A DNA stretch of 64,000 nucleotides from an uncultured Clostridia bacterium. Its GTDB lineage: Bacteria; Bacillota; Clostridia; Lachnospirales; CAMZNU01. The stretch lies in contig CAMZNU010000010.1 in the NCBI GenBank assembly GCA_947313885.1, positions 1-64,000 of the forward strand. Direction: 5' to 3'. Of the stretch, positions 34,860 to 44,615 are shown piece by piece. Positions within the stretch are counted from its first letter, which is position 1. Every line of letters begins with the position of its first letter. Position numbers and translations under genes: made by a program. Below the pieces are notes generated by a model that was not told the DNA's origin, made no database searches, and saw only the letters and a list, made by a program, of their open reading frames with translations.

Positions 34860-36306
34860 TTATTTAAATGGAAAGTATGATGAAATAGGGGTTAATTATA
34901 TAATAGATAAATTATATATACACACTGATTTTGGAAAAGAAGAAAGAAAGAATATAAGGATTTATAAAAGTAAGGATATTGGAAAACTAAAAGATGAGCT
35001 AAATAGAGTTGAGCAAATAATAAAAAAAGTCGATGAAAACAAATATCAACAAATATTATTAGAGATGGTTAAAATAAAAGACATACGGGGAACGTTAAAA
35101 AGATGTGAAAATAATTTAGTGTTAGATGTAGTAGAATTTTTTGAAATTAAAAATTTTGCTATAACAACAAATAAAATAATGAAAATATATAAAACCATGG
35201 ATTTAAATTTAGATAATATTGAATTTAAAAGCCAAGAAGAAGTAGTTAAAATTTTAGATGATGGAAAAGGTTTAAATACTTTTCATATATATAACGGCTA
35301 TAGTGAAAAAATATCAAAAATAAGAAATGCAAAAAAAGTAATAGAGAATAAAATATTTTCAGAAGTGGATTATGAAAATAGAGAAAAGTTAAAAGAAGAA
35401 AGAATAAATATAGTAATAGAAGAAGAGGAAGAAGAGTTAAAAATCAGAAAAAAACTAACAAATGAAATTAGGGGTAACATAGATAAGTTTTACAGCAATA
35501 TAAAAAGTATAGGTACGTTAGATTTTTTACTAGCCAAAGGGAGATTAGCGAAGGCGTACAATTGTTCTAAGCCGATAATAAATAATAATAATATTATTAT
35601 TTTAAAAAATATGGTTAATATGCAAGTAAAAAATAGACTAGAAACAAAAGGAAAAAAATACACGGAAATAAGTGTTAATTTAGAAGATGGGGTAACAGTG
35701 CTTACAGGTGCTAACATGGGCGGTAAAAGTGTCGCACTAAAAACTACTGTAATAAATGTTTTATTATCACAGCTGGGATTTTATATATTTGCACAGTATG
35801 GAGAGATAGGTATTGTAGATTATATAGAATTTATTTGTAACGATTTAGAGGAAGAAAAAGAAGGGCTAAGTACATTTGGCGGGGAAATAGTTAAATTAAA
35901 AGAAATTATTTTCAAGCTTAAAAGAGGTAGAGGATTTGTAATATTAGATGAATTTGCCCGTGGAACTAATCCAAAAGAAGGTAGTGTAATATTAAAATCA
36001 TTAATTAAATATTTAAACAAACTAAATAGTACAGTAATAATTGCGACCCATTTAGATTTAGAAATAGAGGGAAAAGTTAAGAGATTAGAAGTAGTAGGTT
36101 TTAAAAACATAGATTTAAAAAAGATGAAAAAGAAAATAGAACTTAATAGTAGAGATGGAGTTAAATTATTACAAAAATATATGGATTACACTATAGAGGA
36201 AGTTAATGATAATAAAGAAGTGCCAAAAGATGGTATAAACATATGTGAATTGTTAGGGTTAGAAAAAGAAATTATCGATGTAGCAAAAGAGTATTATAAA
36301 AAATAG
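34846..36306 (+). CDS. kamC: KamC, MutS-like ATPase of lysine-aminomutase operons
   Basis: 486 aa from GTG 34846. The C-terminal half is a MutS-type ATPase: VLTGANMGGKSVALKTT near 285, STFGGEIVKLKEI, VILDEFARGTNPKEG near 365 and VIIATHLDLE. There is no mismatch-binding domain, and the N-terminal part is mostly coiled or helical. Position between kamB and kamD points to care of the aminomutase, not to DNA repair. Confidence 0.85.
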   Translation: MIQISYLNGKYDEIGVNYIIDKLYIHTDFGKEERKNIRIYKSKDIGKLKDELNRVEQIIKKVDENKYQQILLEMVKIKDIRGTLKRCENNLVLDVVEFFEIKNFAITTNKIMKIYKTMDLNLDNIEFKSQEEVVKILDDGKGLNTFHIYNGYSEKISKIRNAKKVIENKIFSEVDYENREKLKEERINIVIEEEEEELKIRKKLTNEIRGNIDKFYSNIKSIGTLDFLLAKGRLAKAYNCSKPIINNNNIIILKNMVNMQVKNRLETKGKKYTEISVNLEDGVTVLTGANMGGKSVALKTTVINVLLSQLGFYIFAQYGEIGIVDYIEFICNDLEEEKEGLSTFGGEIVKLKEIIFKLKRGRGFVILDEFARGTNPKEGSVILKSLIKYLNKLNSTVIIATHLDLEIEGKVKRLEVVGFKNIDLKKMKKKIELNSRDGVKLLQKYMDYTIEEVNDNKEVPKDGINICELLGLEKEIIDVAKEYYKK

Positions 36307-36317
36307 GAGGAAACATT

Positions 36318-37874
36318 TTGAACAGTAAATTAAATTTAAATTTAAAATTAGTAGATGAATCACGTGAAATAGCAAAAAAAATAGCCGAAGATACACAACT
36401 TTTCATTGAAAAGCATACGACGGTATCAACAGAGAGAACAATTTGTAGACTTTTAGGAATAGATGGAGTAGATGAATTTGAAGTGCCATTGCCAAACGTT
36501 ATAGTAGATAACGTTATGGAAAAGGGAGGGTTAAGCGTTGGACTTGCTACATATATAGGTAATGCTATAGTACAACTTGGGTTAACTCCTAATGAAATAG
36601 CTAAAAAAGTTTCAAAAGGTGAATTAGATTTAACGACAATGGAATTAGCTGATGAAATGGATATTAAATTAGCTGTAGAAAAAGTTGCAAAAGAAACAGT
36701 AGAAAAAATAAAAGCGAATAGAGGAAAAAGAGAAAGTTACTTAAATGAATTTGGAGATAAAGAAGGACCATATTTATACGTAATAGTAGCTACAGGAAAT
36801 ATATATGAAGATATTACACAAGCAAAAGCAGCGGCAAGACAAGGGGCAGATATAATAGCAGTAATAAGAACTACAGGACAAAGTTTATTAGATTATGTGC
36901 CGTACGGAGCGACTACAGAAGGTTTTGGAGGTACTTATGCGACACAAGAAAATTTTAGATTAATGCGTGAGGCATTAGATGAAGTAGGAGAAGAAGAAAA
37001 AAGATATATAAGGTTATGTAACTATTGTTCAGGGTTATGTATGCCAGAAATAGCGGCAATGGGAGCGACAGAAAGATTAGATGTAATGTTAAACGATGCT
37101 TTATATGGAATATTATTTAGAGATATAAATATGAAAAGAACGTTAGTAGATCAATATTTTTCAAGAGTAATAAATGGATTTGCAGGAGTTATAATAAATA
37201 CAGGAGAAGATAATTACTTAACGACAGCAGATGCAGTAGAAGAAGCATATACTGTATTAGCGTCACAATTTATAAACGAGCAGTTTGCGGTAACGGCCGG
37301 AATGAAAGAAGAACAAATGGGATTAGGTCATGCTTTTGAGATGGATCCTAGTTTAAAAGATGGATTTTTATTAGAATTAGCCCAAGCACAAATGGCAAGA
37401 GAGATTTTCCCAAAAGCACCATTAAAATATATGCCACCTACAAAATTTAAGACAGGAGATATATTTAAAGGACAAATACAAGATACGTTATTTAATATGG
37501 TAACTATAATGACAGGACAAAAACTACATTTATTAGGAATGTTAACAGAGGCGTTACATACACCGTATATGTCTGATCGTGCATTATCTATAGAAAATGC
37601 ACAATATATATTTAATAATATGGAATCATTAGGAGAAGAAATAACTTTCAAAAAAGATGGTATGATACAAAACAGAGCTAATTCAGTATTAAAAGAAGCA
37701 AATGATTTATTAAAAGAAATAGACAAAAATGGTTTATTTAAGACGATAGAAGAAGGTAAGTTTGCAGGTATAAAAAGACCTATAGATGGCGGTAAAGGAT
37801 TAGAAGGTGTTGTAGAAAAAGGTGAAAAATATTTCAATCCGTTTATTAGGTTAATGTTAGAGGAGGTTAAATAG
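36318..37874 (+). CDS. kamD: D-lysine 5,6-aminomutase alpha subunit
   Basis: 518 aa, starting at TTG behind AGGAGG. Family features include DVIAVIRTTGQSLLDYVPYGAT-type sequence (IAVIRTTGQSLLDYVPYG near 195), GFGGTYATQENFRLMREALD and RLCNYCSGLCMPEIAAMGA. With KamE it moves the terminal amino group of beta-lysine using adenosylcobalamin and PLP. It overlaps kamE at one base. Confidence 0.96.
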   Translation: MNSKLNLNLKLVDESREIAKKIAEDTQLFIEKHTTVSTERTICRLLGIDGVDEFEVPLPNVIVDNVMEKGGLSVGLATYIGNAIVQLGLTPNEIAKKVSKGELDLTTMELADEMDIKLAVEKVAKETVEKIKANRGKRESYLNEFGDKEGPYLYVIVATGNIYEDITQAKAAARQGADIIAVIRTTGQSLLDYVPYGATTEGFGGTYATQENFRLMREALDEVGEEEKRYIRLCNYCSGLCMPEIAAMGATERLDVMLNDALYGILFRDINMKRTLVDQYFSRVINGFAGVIINTGEDNYLTTADAVEEAYTVLASQFINEQFAVTAGMKEEQMGLGHAFEMDPSLKDGFLLELAQAQMAREIFPKAPLKYMPPTKFKTGDIFKGQIQDTLFNMVTIMTGQKLHLLGMLTEALHTPYMSDRALSIENAQYIFNNMESLGEEITFKKDGMIQNRANSVLKEANDLLKEIDKNGLFKTIEEGKFAGIKRPIDGGKGLEGVVEKGEKYFNPFIRLMLEEVK

Positions 37875-38656
37875 TGAGTAGTGTAAAATTAAATACAGAA
37901 GTGTTAAATACAGAATTAGATTTATCAAAAATAAAACCATATGGCGATACTATGAATGATGGTAAAGTACAATTAAGTTTTACATTACCGATAGTTGATG
38001 ATGAAAAAGGTATGGAAACGGCAAAAGAACTAGGTAAAAAAATGGGATTAAAAGATGTTGGAGTAGTGCATCATAAACCATTGGATAAAGGGTTTACGTT
38101 TTATGTAGTGTATGGAACGGTAGAACATACAGTAGATTATAATAAAATAGAAGTAGAAGTGTTAGATATAAATGTTATGTCTATGAAAGAAACTAATGAA
38201 TATATAAAAGAAAATATTAAGAGAAAAGTAGTAATGATAGGTGCAAGTACAGGAACAGATGCCCATACAGTGGGAATAGATGCGATAATGAACATGAAAG
38301 GATTTGCAGGTCATTACGGATTAGAAAGATACGAAATGATAGAAGCATATAATTTAGGAAGTCAAGTACCGAATGAAGAATTTATTAAAAAGGCGATAGA
38401 GTTAAAAGCTGATGTACTGTTAGTATCACAAACAGTAACACAAAAAGATGTACACATTGCAAATTTAACAAACTTAGTAGAGTTATTAGAAGCAGAGGGA
38501 ATAAGAGATAAAGTAATATTAATAATGGGTGGACCTAGAATATCACAAGAATTAGCAAAAGAATTAGGATATGATGGCGGGTTTGGAATTGGGAAGTTTG
38601 CCGATGACATAGCAACTTTTGCAGTGACAGAAATAGTAGAAAGAAAATTAACATAA
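37874..38656 (+). CDS. kamE: D-lysine 5,6-aminomutase beta subunit
   Basis: 260 aa from GTG 37874. The B12-binding motif DxHxxG is GTDAHTVGID near 130, in a C-terminal Rossmann domain (VVMIGASTG to FGIGKFADDIA). The base-off/His-on corrinoid site ties this operon to the B12 import locus 10 kb upstream. Last gene of the kal-kamE operon, followed by a terminator. Confidence 0.96.
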   Translation: MSSVKLNTEVLNTELDLSKIKPYGDTMNDGKVQLSFTLPIVDDEKGMETAKELGKKMGLKDVGVVHHKPLDKGFTFYVVYGTVEHTVDYNKIEVEVLDINVMSMKETNEYIKENIKRKVVMIGASTGTDAHTVGIDAIMNMKGFAGHYGLERYEMIEAYNLGSQVPNEEFIKKAIELKADVLLVSQTVTQKDVHIANLTNLVELLEAEGIRDKVILIMGGPRISQELAKELGYDGGFGIGKFADDIATFAVTEIVERKLT

Positions 38657-38669
38657 AAAAAATTTAATA

Positions 38670-38720
38670 AGAAAACAAAAAAATAAAACCTATTAAAATA
38701 GGTTTTATTTTTTTGTTTCT
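38670..38720. terminator. Terminator after kamE
   Basis: ACAAAAAAATAAAACCTAT against its complement, about 24 bp with one outer mismatch, with A and T tracts on both sides, so it can serve the convergent small gene too. Confidence 0.88.
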
Positions 38721-38721
38721 T

Positions 38722-38856
38722 TTATTTTAAATGTTTTTTCTTTTTATGGTCTGTTAGTATTTTGCTAGCTTCTGATTTTTCTTTTTTTGATGGAGAAGTT
38801 CTTAAATCATACCCAGCCTTTCTAACTTTTTTTGATGGATTACATTTTTTAGCCAT
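38722..38856 (-). CDS. Small basic protein, 44 aa
   Basis: Too short for the ORF track. AAAGGAGAAG precedes an ATG; the product starts MAKKCNPSKKVRKAGYDLR and ends in a Lys/His-rich tail (DHKKKKHLK), with very high positive charge. A good ribosome site and a shared terminator support a real gene. I do not recognise the family. RNA, DNA or ribosome binding would fit the charge. Confidence 0.7.
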   Translation of the reverse strand: MAKKCNPSKKVRKAGYDLRTSPSKKEKSEASKILTDHKKKKHLK

Positions 38857-38879
38857 ATAAGCTTCTCCTTTGAATTATG

Positions 38880-39587
38880 TTAACTTAAAAATAAAACCAT
38901 AGTTAATATAAAAATAAGTATGTTTAACCGCATAAGTATAAAAGTTAATTTAGAGAACAAAGTATACTTTTCTTTAAAAACTTTTTCAAATATAGAAATT
39001 GTAGATAAAGAAAAATTTTGGTTTATAGCATAACGTACTGTTGCTACAGTTGTATACTTTGTTAATAAAAAATCTGAACTACTTCTAGAAGTTTCAATTT
39101 GTGAAAATAAATATTTTCGTGAACCGGCCACACGATTTTGGTACTTTCGTAAGAAAGATATTCCGAAAAAAGGTAATGGTTTAATTTTTTTATAATCTAT
39201 GTCCAGATTAATATTAGACTTAACTAAAATTGTATCGAAACTATCACGATAAAAAATATCATAAGCTAAAAAGAATTCATTTTTAAAAATTTTAGGCGAT
39301 AAAAACAATTGCATCCAAAGTAATGCGATAAAAATAAAATATATAAAAATTACATATATATTTAAAAATTTTATAAGGTATATACTTGGATGAAATAATA
39401 ATACCGCCATTAAAGTTAAAAAAAGAAAAGTTCCTTTAAAGAAAAGGGAAAAATACAAATGTAATTTAACTTTTCGTATAGCATAAATATTTTTATATAA
39501 TATTTTTTTGTTACCAACTAATAAGCCATCAACAACGATAGAAACAGTAGTTTTATTATTGTTATATATACAATCAATTTGTTTCAT
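38880..39587 (-). CDS. Hypothetical membrane protein
   Basis: 235 aa, not recognised. TAGGAGG precedes ATG. Two adjacent membrane segments (near 47-65 and 75-95) and one at the C-terminus (about 215-233), with a basic, Ser/Tyr-rich region between them. The N-terminal 45 residues look like a small soluble beta domain. It lies between the 44-aa gene and nhaC on the same strand. Confidence 0.7.
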   Translation of the reverse strand: MKQIDCIYNNNKTTVSIVVDGLLVGNKKILYKNIYAIRKVKLHLYFSLFFKGTFLFLTLMAVLLFHPSIYLIKFLNIYVIFIYFIFIALLWMQLFLSPKIFKNEFFLAYDIFYRDSFDTILVKSNINLDIDYKKIKPLPFFGISFLRKYQNRVAGSRKYLFSQIETSRSSSDFLLTKYTTVATVRYAINQNFSLSTISIFEKVFKEKYTLFSKLTFILMRLNILIFILTMVLFLS

Positions 39588-39624
39588 ATATCCTCCTAAT
39601 TAGATGGTAAGTATATATTACGTA

Positions 39625-41067
39625 TTATTTAGTAGTTGTTTCATCAGTTTTAAACATACCGATTCCAAGAATAGCAAATACAATTTCCATTATTGGATTT
39701 ATTAAATTTAAAAATGCAAATGGTAAATAAGCAAGAGTGCTAACACCAAGGTACGTACTCATAGTAACCCCACATGTATTCCAAGGAACCAATGCAGAAG
39801 TTAAAGTACCACCCGATTCTAGTACACGAGATTGAACCTTAGGGTGTAAGTTAAGTTTTGAAAAATCTTCTTTAAACATTTTACCTGGTAAAATAATTGC
39901 TATATATTGATCGGCTGTAACTATGTTAATTAAAATTGCTGTAAATATGCTAGTAGCTACTAATGGTGCTGGTTTTGTTGTAAATCTTTTTAAAGAGTTA
40001 ACAACAGAATCTAAAAATCCAGTAGTTTCTAGGACTCCACCGAAACACATAGCAAGAATAATTAGTGAAATAGTCCAAAGCATAGAATCAAGTCCACCAC
40101 GATTTAGAAGATCATTAATATTATCAACAACGTCTGGTGAGTATGCTGTTAAAGAGCTAGTATCAAAACTATAACCATAATGTAAAGCGTCTAAAAACTC
40201 TGAAAAAGTGTGACCTGTTTGTATAAATAAAGCTGAAATTCCACCTAAAAATACAGATAATAATAATCCTGGCATCGCTGGTATTTTAAATATAACCATA
40301 ACAACGATTAAAACAGGAGGTAGTAACAATAGAGGCGAGATAACAAAAGTATCATTAAGTATAGCTTTAAATTCTGCGATGCTACTAACATCGGCACCAG
40401 CACCGCCACTAGTAAGCCCTATAATTAAAAATAATATTAGGGCTATAACAAAACTAGGTATAGTTGAATATGTCATCGACTTAATATGTTCAAACACTGT
40501 AGTTCCAGAAATAGCAGGAGCTAAGTTAGTAGTATCAGATAGAGGTGACATTTTATCACCAACATATGCACCAGATACAACAGCACCAGCTGTAATTGCT
40601 AAATTTAAATCAAGAGCTGTCGCAATACCGATAAGAGCGATACCAACAGTTCCCGCCGTTGTCCATGACGATCCTATTGAGAGAGCAATAATTGATGACA
40701 ATAAAGCTGCGGCAAAATAAAAAATCTTCGGATTAATAATATCTAATCCGTATGTAATCATAGTAGGAACAATTCCCCCCATAATCCATGCTGATATTAG
40801 CATACCAATAATCATAAGAATAATTATTGATTGCATAGCAACAGTAATAGTGTTAATCATACCTTTTTCAATATCCTCCCAAGATTGCTTATCGATAACA
40901 ACAGCTAAAATTGCCGCTGATATTGTAGCAAAAATTAATGGAATATGTGGATCTAAACCAAGAACTATAATTCCATAACCTAGAAAAACCATAGCAAATA
41001 CTATTGATAAATAGCCTAAGATAGTACGTAGATGTGTAATTTTACTTTTTTCATTTTCAGTATTCAT
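39625..41067 (-). CDS. NhaC-family Na+/H+ antiporter
   Basis: 480 aa from ATG 41067 behind GGGAGGA; the track start lies upstream of the ribosome site. About 11-12 membrane helices; SSIIALSIGSSWTTAGTVGIALIGIA, AYVGDKMSPLSDTTNLAPA and VPWNTCGVTMSTYLGV are NhaC/ArcD-like family motifs. It may exchange Na+/H+ or an organic ion. It lies beside the lysine operon, so amino acid or amine exchange is a possible alternative (inference). Confidence 0.88.
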   Translation of the reverse strand: MNTENEKSKITHLRTILGYLSIVFAMVFLGYGIIVLGLDPHIPLIFATISAAILAVVIDKQSWEDIEKGMINTITVAMQSIIILMIIGMLISAWIMGGIVPTMITYGLDIINPKIFYFAAALLSSIIALSIGSSWTTAGTVGIALIGIATALDLNLAITAGAVVSGAYVGDKMSPLSDTTNLAPAISGTTVFEHIKSMTYSTIPSFVIALILFLIIGLTSGGAGADVSSIAEFKAILNDTFVISPLLLLPPVLIVVMVIFKIPAMPGLLLSVFLGGISALFIQTGHTFSEFLDALHYGYSFDTSSLTAYSPDVVDNINDLLNRGGLDSMLWTISLIILAMCFGGVLETTGFLDSVVNSLKRFTTKPAPLVATSIFTAILINIVTADQYIAIILPGKMFKEDFSKLNLHPKVQSRVLESGGTLTSALVPWNTCGVTMSTYLGVSTLAYLPFAFLNLINPIMEIVFAILGIGMFKTDETTTK

Positions 41068-41099
41068 ATAAAATCCTCCCAAATAAAAAATAAATTCCA

Positions 41100-41128
41100 C
41101 TACAATCGTATGTGAAAAAAACATAAAA
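41100..41128 (-). promoter_or_regulatory. Promoter of nhaC-like gene
   Basis: On the minus strand TTGACT, 17 nt, TACGAT, about 35 nt before the start codon. Confidence 0.65.
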
Positions 41129-41191
41129 GTCAATATTTTGCAAACAATTTTTATGAATTATGACGTATAGATAAAAAAGTAAAGTGAAAAA

Positions 41192-41250
41192 CTTAATAGC
41201 AATCAAAAAAAAAACTAGCTATTAGCTAGTTTTTTTTGATTGCTATTAAG
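41192..41250. terminator. Long hairpin terminator after rubrerythrin
   Basis: Arms of 29 and 27 nt (CTTAATAGCAATC, A tract, CTAGCT against the complement; two extra A) with a 3-nt ATT loop. It contains the rubrerythrin stop codon. Confidence 0.85.
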
Positions 41251-41788
41251 CGAAATATCTGTCTAATAAACCTTTAAAAGCTCTACCGTGACGTGCTTCA
41301 TCTTTAGCCATTTCATGAACTGTATCATGGATAGCATCAAGACCTAATTGTTTAGCTTTAGTAGCTATATCTTTTTTACCAGCTGTAGCGCCATGCTCAG
41401 CCATTACACGCATTTCTAAGTTTTTCTTAGTTGATGTATCAACAACTTCACCTAATAACTCAGCAAATTTTGCTGCATGTTCAGCTTCTTCAAAAGCGAT
41501 TCTTTTATAAGCTTCTGCAACTTCAGGATAACCTTCACGGTCAGCTTGACGAGACATAGCAAGGTACATACCAACTTCAGTACATTCGCCCATGAAGTTT
41601 TGTCTTAAACCTTCAACGATTTCTGGATCAACGTCTTTAGCAACACCGATTCTGTGTTCATCAGCAAAAACTAAATCACCAGTTTGTTCCGCGAATTTAT
41701 TTGTTGGAGCTTTACATTGTACGCAAGATTCAGGAGCAGTAGCACCTTCATGAACGTAACCACATATAGTACAAACGAATTTTTTCAT
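41246..41788 (-). CDS. Reverse rubrerythrin
   Basis: 180 aa from ATG 41788 behind AGGAGG. The rubredoxin domain comes first ([18 protein letters not shown]; Cys 6, 9, 22, 25), followed by the ferritin-like di-iron domain ([39 protein letters not shown]). Domain order defines reverse rubrerythrin, an NADH-linked peroxidase of anaerobes. A Fur/PerR-like box overlaps its start region, in line with peroxide control. Confidence 0.95.
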   Translation of the reverse strand: MKKFVCTICGYVHEGATAPESCVQCKAPTNKFAEQTGDLVFADEHRIGVAKDVDPEIVEGLRQNFMGECTEVGMYLAMSRQADREGYPEVAEAYKRIAFEEAEHAAKFAELLGEVVDTSTKKNLEMRVMAEHGATAGKKDIATKAKQLGLDAIHDTVHEMAKDEARHGRAFKGLLDRYFA

Positions 41789-41802
41789 TTTAATCCTCCT
41801 AT

Positions 41803-41820
41803 AGATAATAATGATTATCA
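41803..41820 (-). promoter_or_regulatory. Fur/PerR-like operator of rubrerythrin
   Basis: Minus strand TGATAATCATTATTATC, close to the TGATAAT-N-ATTATCA 7-1-7 consensus (one or two differences). It lies just downstream of a TTGACT-17-TATAGT promoter (41833-41861). PerR is the likeliest regulator because the target is a peroxidase. Confidence 0.6.
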
Positions 41821-41832
41821 ATTACAATTATA

Positions 41833-41861
41833 ACTATATTAAAAAAAATAGAAGAAGTCAA
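41833..41861 (-). promoter_or_regulatory. Promoter of rubrerythrin
   Basis: TTGACT, 17 nt, TATAGT on the minus strand. Confidence 0.7.
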
Positions 41862-41957
41862 TATATATTAAAAGTGAAATATGCATATTTTTTATTTTAG
41901 CTTTATTTACATAGTAATATACGTTAGAATTAAAATAAAACAATAGGAGAAATACAT

Positions 41958-44606
41958 ATGGATAAAATATTATTAATTGACGGAAACAGCATTTTAAATA
42001 GAGCATATTACGGAATACCTTTATTGCAAAATGAAAAAGGACAGTATACAAATGGTGTATATGGATTTTTAAATATGTTATTTAGATTTTTAGAAGAGGA
42101 AAAACCACAAATGTTGGTAGTAGCATTTGATTTAAAAGGTAAAAATTTTAGACATGATATGTATAAAGAATATAAAGGTACAAGGAAAGGTATGCCAGAA
42201 GAATTAAGAGAACAGTTACCAGCATTAAAAAAAATATTAGAAGCTATGGGAATAATGATAATAGAAAAAAAGGGGTATGAGGCGGATGATGTATTAGGTA
42301 CATTAGCTAAAATATCAGAAGTAGATGGATTAAATACAGTAATAATATCAGGGGATAGAGATTTACTACAATTAGCAACAAAAAAAACAAAAATAAGAAT
42401 ACCAAGAACGAGAAAAGGGAAAACAGAAGTAGAAGATTATTATGAAAAAGATGTAATAGAAAAAATAGGAGTAACACCTACAGAATTTATAGATATAAAA
42501 GGATTAATGGGAGATGTGTCAGATAATATACCAGGAGTTCCAGGAATTGGTGAGAAGACAGCTTTAAAAATTATACTTGAATATAAGTCAATAGAAAAAG
42601 CTTTAGAAAATATAGAAGATGTGAAGCCAAAGAAGGCAAAAGAAAATTTGTTAGAGTATAGAGATGTTGCAGTAATGTCAAAAGAACTTGCAACTATAAT
42701 AACAGATGTGCCATTAGAATATAATAAAGAAGAAACAATTATAAAAGATATATTTAATGAAGAAGCATTTAAAAAAATTCAGGAGTTACAGTTAAAAAGT
42801 TTGTATAAAAAATTTGGTACAGAAGCTATGGGCAAAGAAGTTGAAATAGAAATAGAAGCGATAGATAACCCATTTGAGTTAGAAGATTTATTGGAAAATG
42901 TATTAGAAGAAAAAATAGTTGCCTATAATTTAGGAATAGTAGATGAGAATTTAGTAGGTATAACGTTTAGTTATAACGATGAAAAAGCATATATAGCTAC
43001 AGTAGATGACTATATAACAGAAGATGAATTAATAAATACTTTTAAAAAGTTTTTTGAAAGTGATGTAGAAAAAATAGTAGAAGATAAGAAAAGAGATAAA
43101 AAATATTTAAGAAAATTTGGCGTGAAATTAAAAAATGTTAAATTTGATGTAAGCCTTGGAGCATACTTACATAAGCCTACAAAACAAGCTTATGACTTAT
43201 CTGATATTGGATTAGATTATTTAGAAGAAAACATTGAAAGTTTGGAAATGTTAGTAGGAAAGGGAAAAAAGAAAATATCTTTTGAAGAAGTGGAAGTTGC
43301 TAAAAAGGAGAAATATTTAGGATTGTTATCAAATGTATTATGGAGAAGTTATGAGATTATATTAAATGCATTAAAAGAGAAAGAACTATACGATTTATAT
43401 ATAGATGTTGAAATGCCATTAGAAGAAATATTATTAGATGTAGAAACAGAAGGTATAACAATAGACAAAGAACAATTAAAAAATCAAGGTGAAAAAATAA
43501 AATCAAGGTTAGATGAGTTAAGTGAGGAAATATATATGTATGCAGGTGAAGAGTTTAATATAAATTCGCCGAGTCAACTAGGGGTAATATTATTTGAAAA
43601 ATTAGAGTTAAAGGGTGGTAAAAAAACAAAAACAGGATTTTCAACGTCAATAGATGTATTAGAAAAAATAAGAAAAGCCCACCCAATAGTAGAAAGTGCT
43701 ATGGAATATAGAACTTTATCAAAATTATTATCAACATATGTGCAAGGTTTATTAAAGGAAATAAAAGATGACAATAAAATACATTGTACGTTTACGCAAA
43801 AAATAACAGCTACAGGAAGATTAAGTAGTATAGAACCAAACTTACAAAATATACCGATCAGAACAGAAATAGGAAGAAGTATAAGAAAGGCGTTCATACC
43901 AAAAAATAAAGACTACGTCTTTGTGTCATCAGATTATAGCCAAATAGAATTAAGAATATTGGCACATTTATCGGAGGATGAGACGTTAATAAAAGCTTAT
44001 GAAAAAGGTGAAGATATTCATACATTAACGGCATCACAAGTGTTTAATAAAAAATATGGTGAAGTAACTAGTGAGGAAAGAAGTAATGCAAAAGCTGTAA
44101 ATTTTGGGATAGTATATGGAATAAGTAGTTTTAGTTTAAGTAAAGATTTATATATCACAAAAAAAGAGGCAGATAGATATATAGAAAGTTATTTTAAAAC
44201 ATACCCTAAAATAAAAATATATTTAGATAAGTGTATAGAAGATGCTAAAAAGAATGGGTATGCAAAAACTTTGTTTAACAGAAGGAGGAACATCCCAGAA
44301 ATAACATCGACAAATTTCATAAAAAGAGGGTTCGGCGAAAGAATAGCAATGAATATGCCAATTCAAGGCACGGCAGCGGATATTATGAAAATAGCGATGA
44401 TAAAAGTTTATAATAAGTTAAAAGAAGAAAAAATAGATAGTAAAATAATATTGCAAATTCATGATGAGTTAGTAATAGAAAGTAAATTAGAAGATGTAGA
44501 AAAAGTTAAGAGTATATTAAAAGAAGAGATGGGAAAAGCAGTTAAATTAAAAGTTGATTTAGAAATATCAATGTCGGTAAGTGACAATTGGTATGATGCA
44601 AAATAA
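41958..44606 (+). CDS. polA: DNA polymerase I
   Basis: 882 aa. 5'-nuclease domain (1-290: LLIDGNSILNRAYYG, VIISGDRDLLQLA, GDVSDNIPGVPGIGEKTA), a central exonuclease-like domain (300-470), and the polymerase (480-882: VSSDYSQIELRILAHLS, AVNFGIVYGISS, LQIHDELVIE). At the proofreading site the usual DTET is YNLG, so 3'-5' exonuclease is probably lost, as in Bacillus Pol I. It abuts coaE, a common Firmicute pair. Confidence 0.97.
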   Translation: MDKILLIDGNSILNRAYYGIPLLQNEKGQYTNGVYGFLNMLFRFLEEEKPQMLVVAFDLKGKNFRHDMYKEYKGTRKGMPEELREQLPALKKILEAMGIMIIEKKGYEADDVLGTLAKISEVDGLNTVIISGDRDLLQLATKKTKIRIPRTRKGKTEVEDYYEKDVIEKIGVTPTEFIDIKGLMGDVSDNIPGVPGIGEKTALKIILEYKSIEKALENIEDVKPKKAKENLLEYRDVAVMSKELATIITDVPLEYNKEETIIKDIFNEEAFKKIQELQLKSLYKKFGTEAMGKEVEIEIEAIDNPFELEDLLENVLEEKIVAYNLGIVDENLVGITFSYNDEKAYIATVDDYITEDELINTFKKFFESDVEKIVEDKKRDKKYLRKFGVKLKNVKFDVSLGAYLHKPTKQAYDLSDIGLDYLEENIESLEMLVGKGKKKISFEEVEVAKKEKYLGLLSNVLWRSYEIILNALKEKELYDLYIDVEMPLEEILLDVETEGITIDKEQLKNQGEKIKSRLDELSEEIYMYAGEEFNINSPSQLGVILFEKLELKGGKKTKTGFSTSIDVLEKIRKAHPIVESAMEYRTLSKLLSTYVQGLLKEIKDDNKIHCTFTQKITATGRLSSIEPNLQNIPIRTEIGRSIRKAFIPKNKDYVFVSSDYSQIELRILAHLSEDETLIKAYEKGEDIHTLTASQVFNKKYGEVTSEERSNAKAVNFGIVYGISSFSLSKDLYITKKEADRYIESYFKTYPKIKIYLDKCIEDAKKNGYAKTLFNRRRNIPEITSTNFIKRGFGERIAMNMPIQGTAADIMKIAMIKVYNKLKEEKIDSKIILQIHDELVIESKLEDVEKVKSILKEEMGKAVKLKVDLEISMSVSDNWYDAK

Positions 44607-44615
44607 AGGAGTCGT

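Noticed and set aside
34846-36306. MutS-type DNA repair function for the MutS-like gene
   Set aside because: No mismatch-binding domain is seen and the gene is nested and overlapping in the lysine aminomutase operon.
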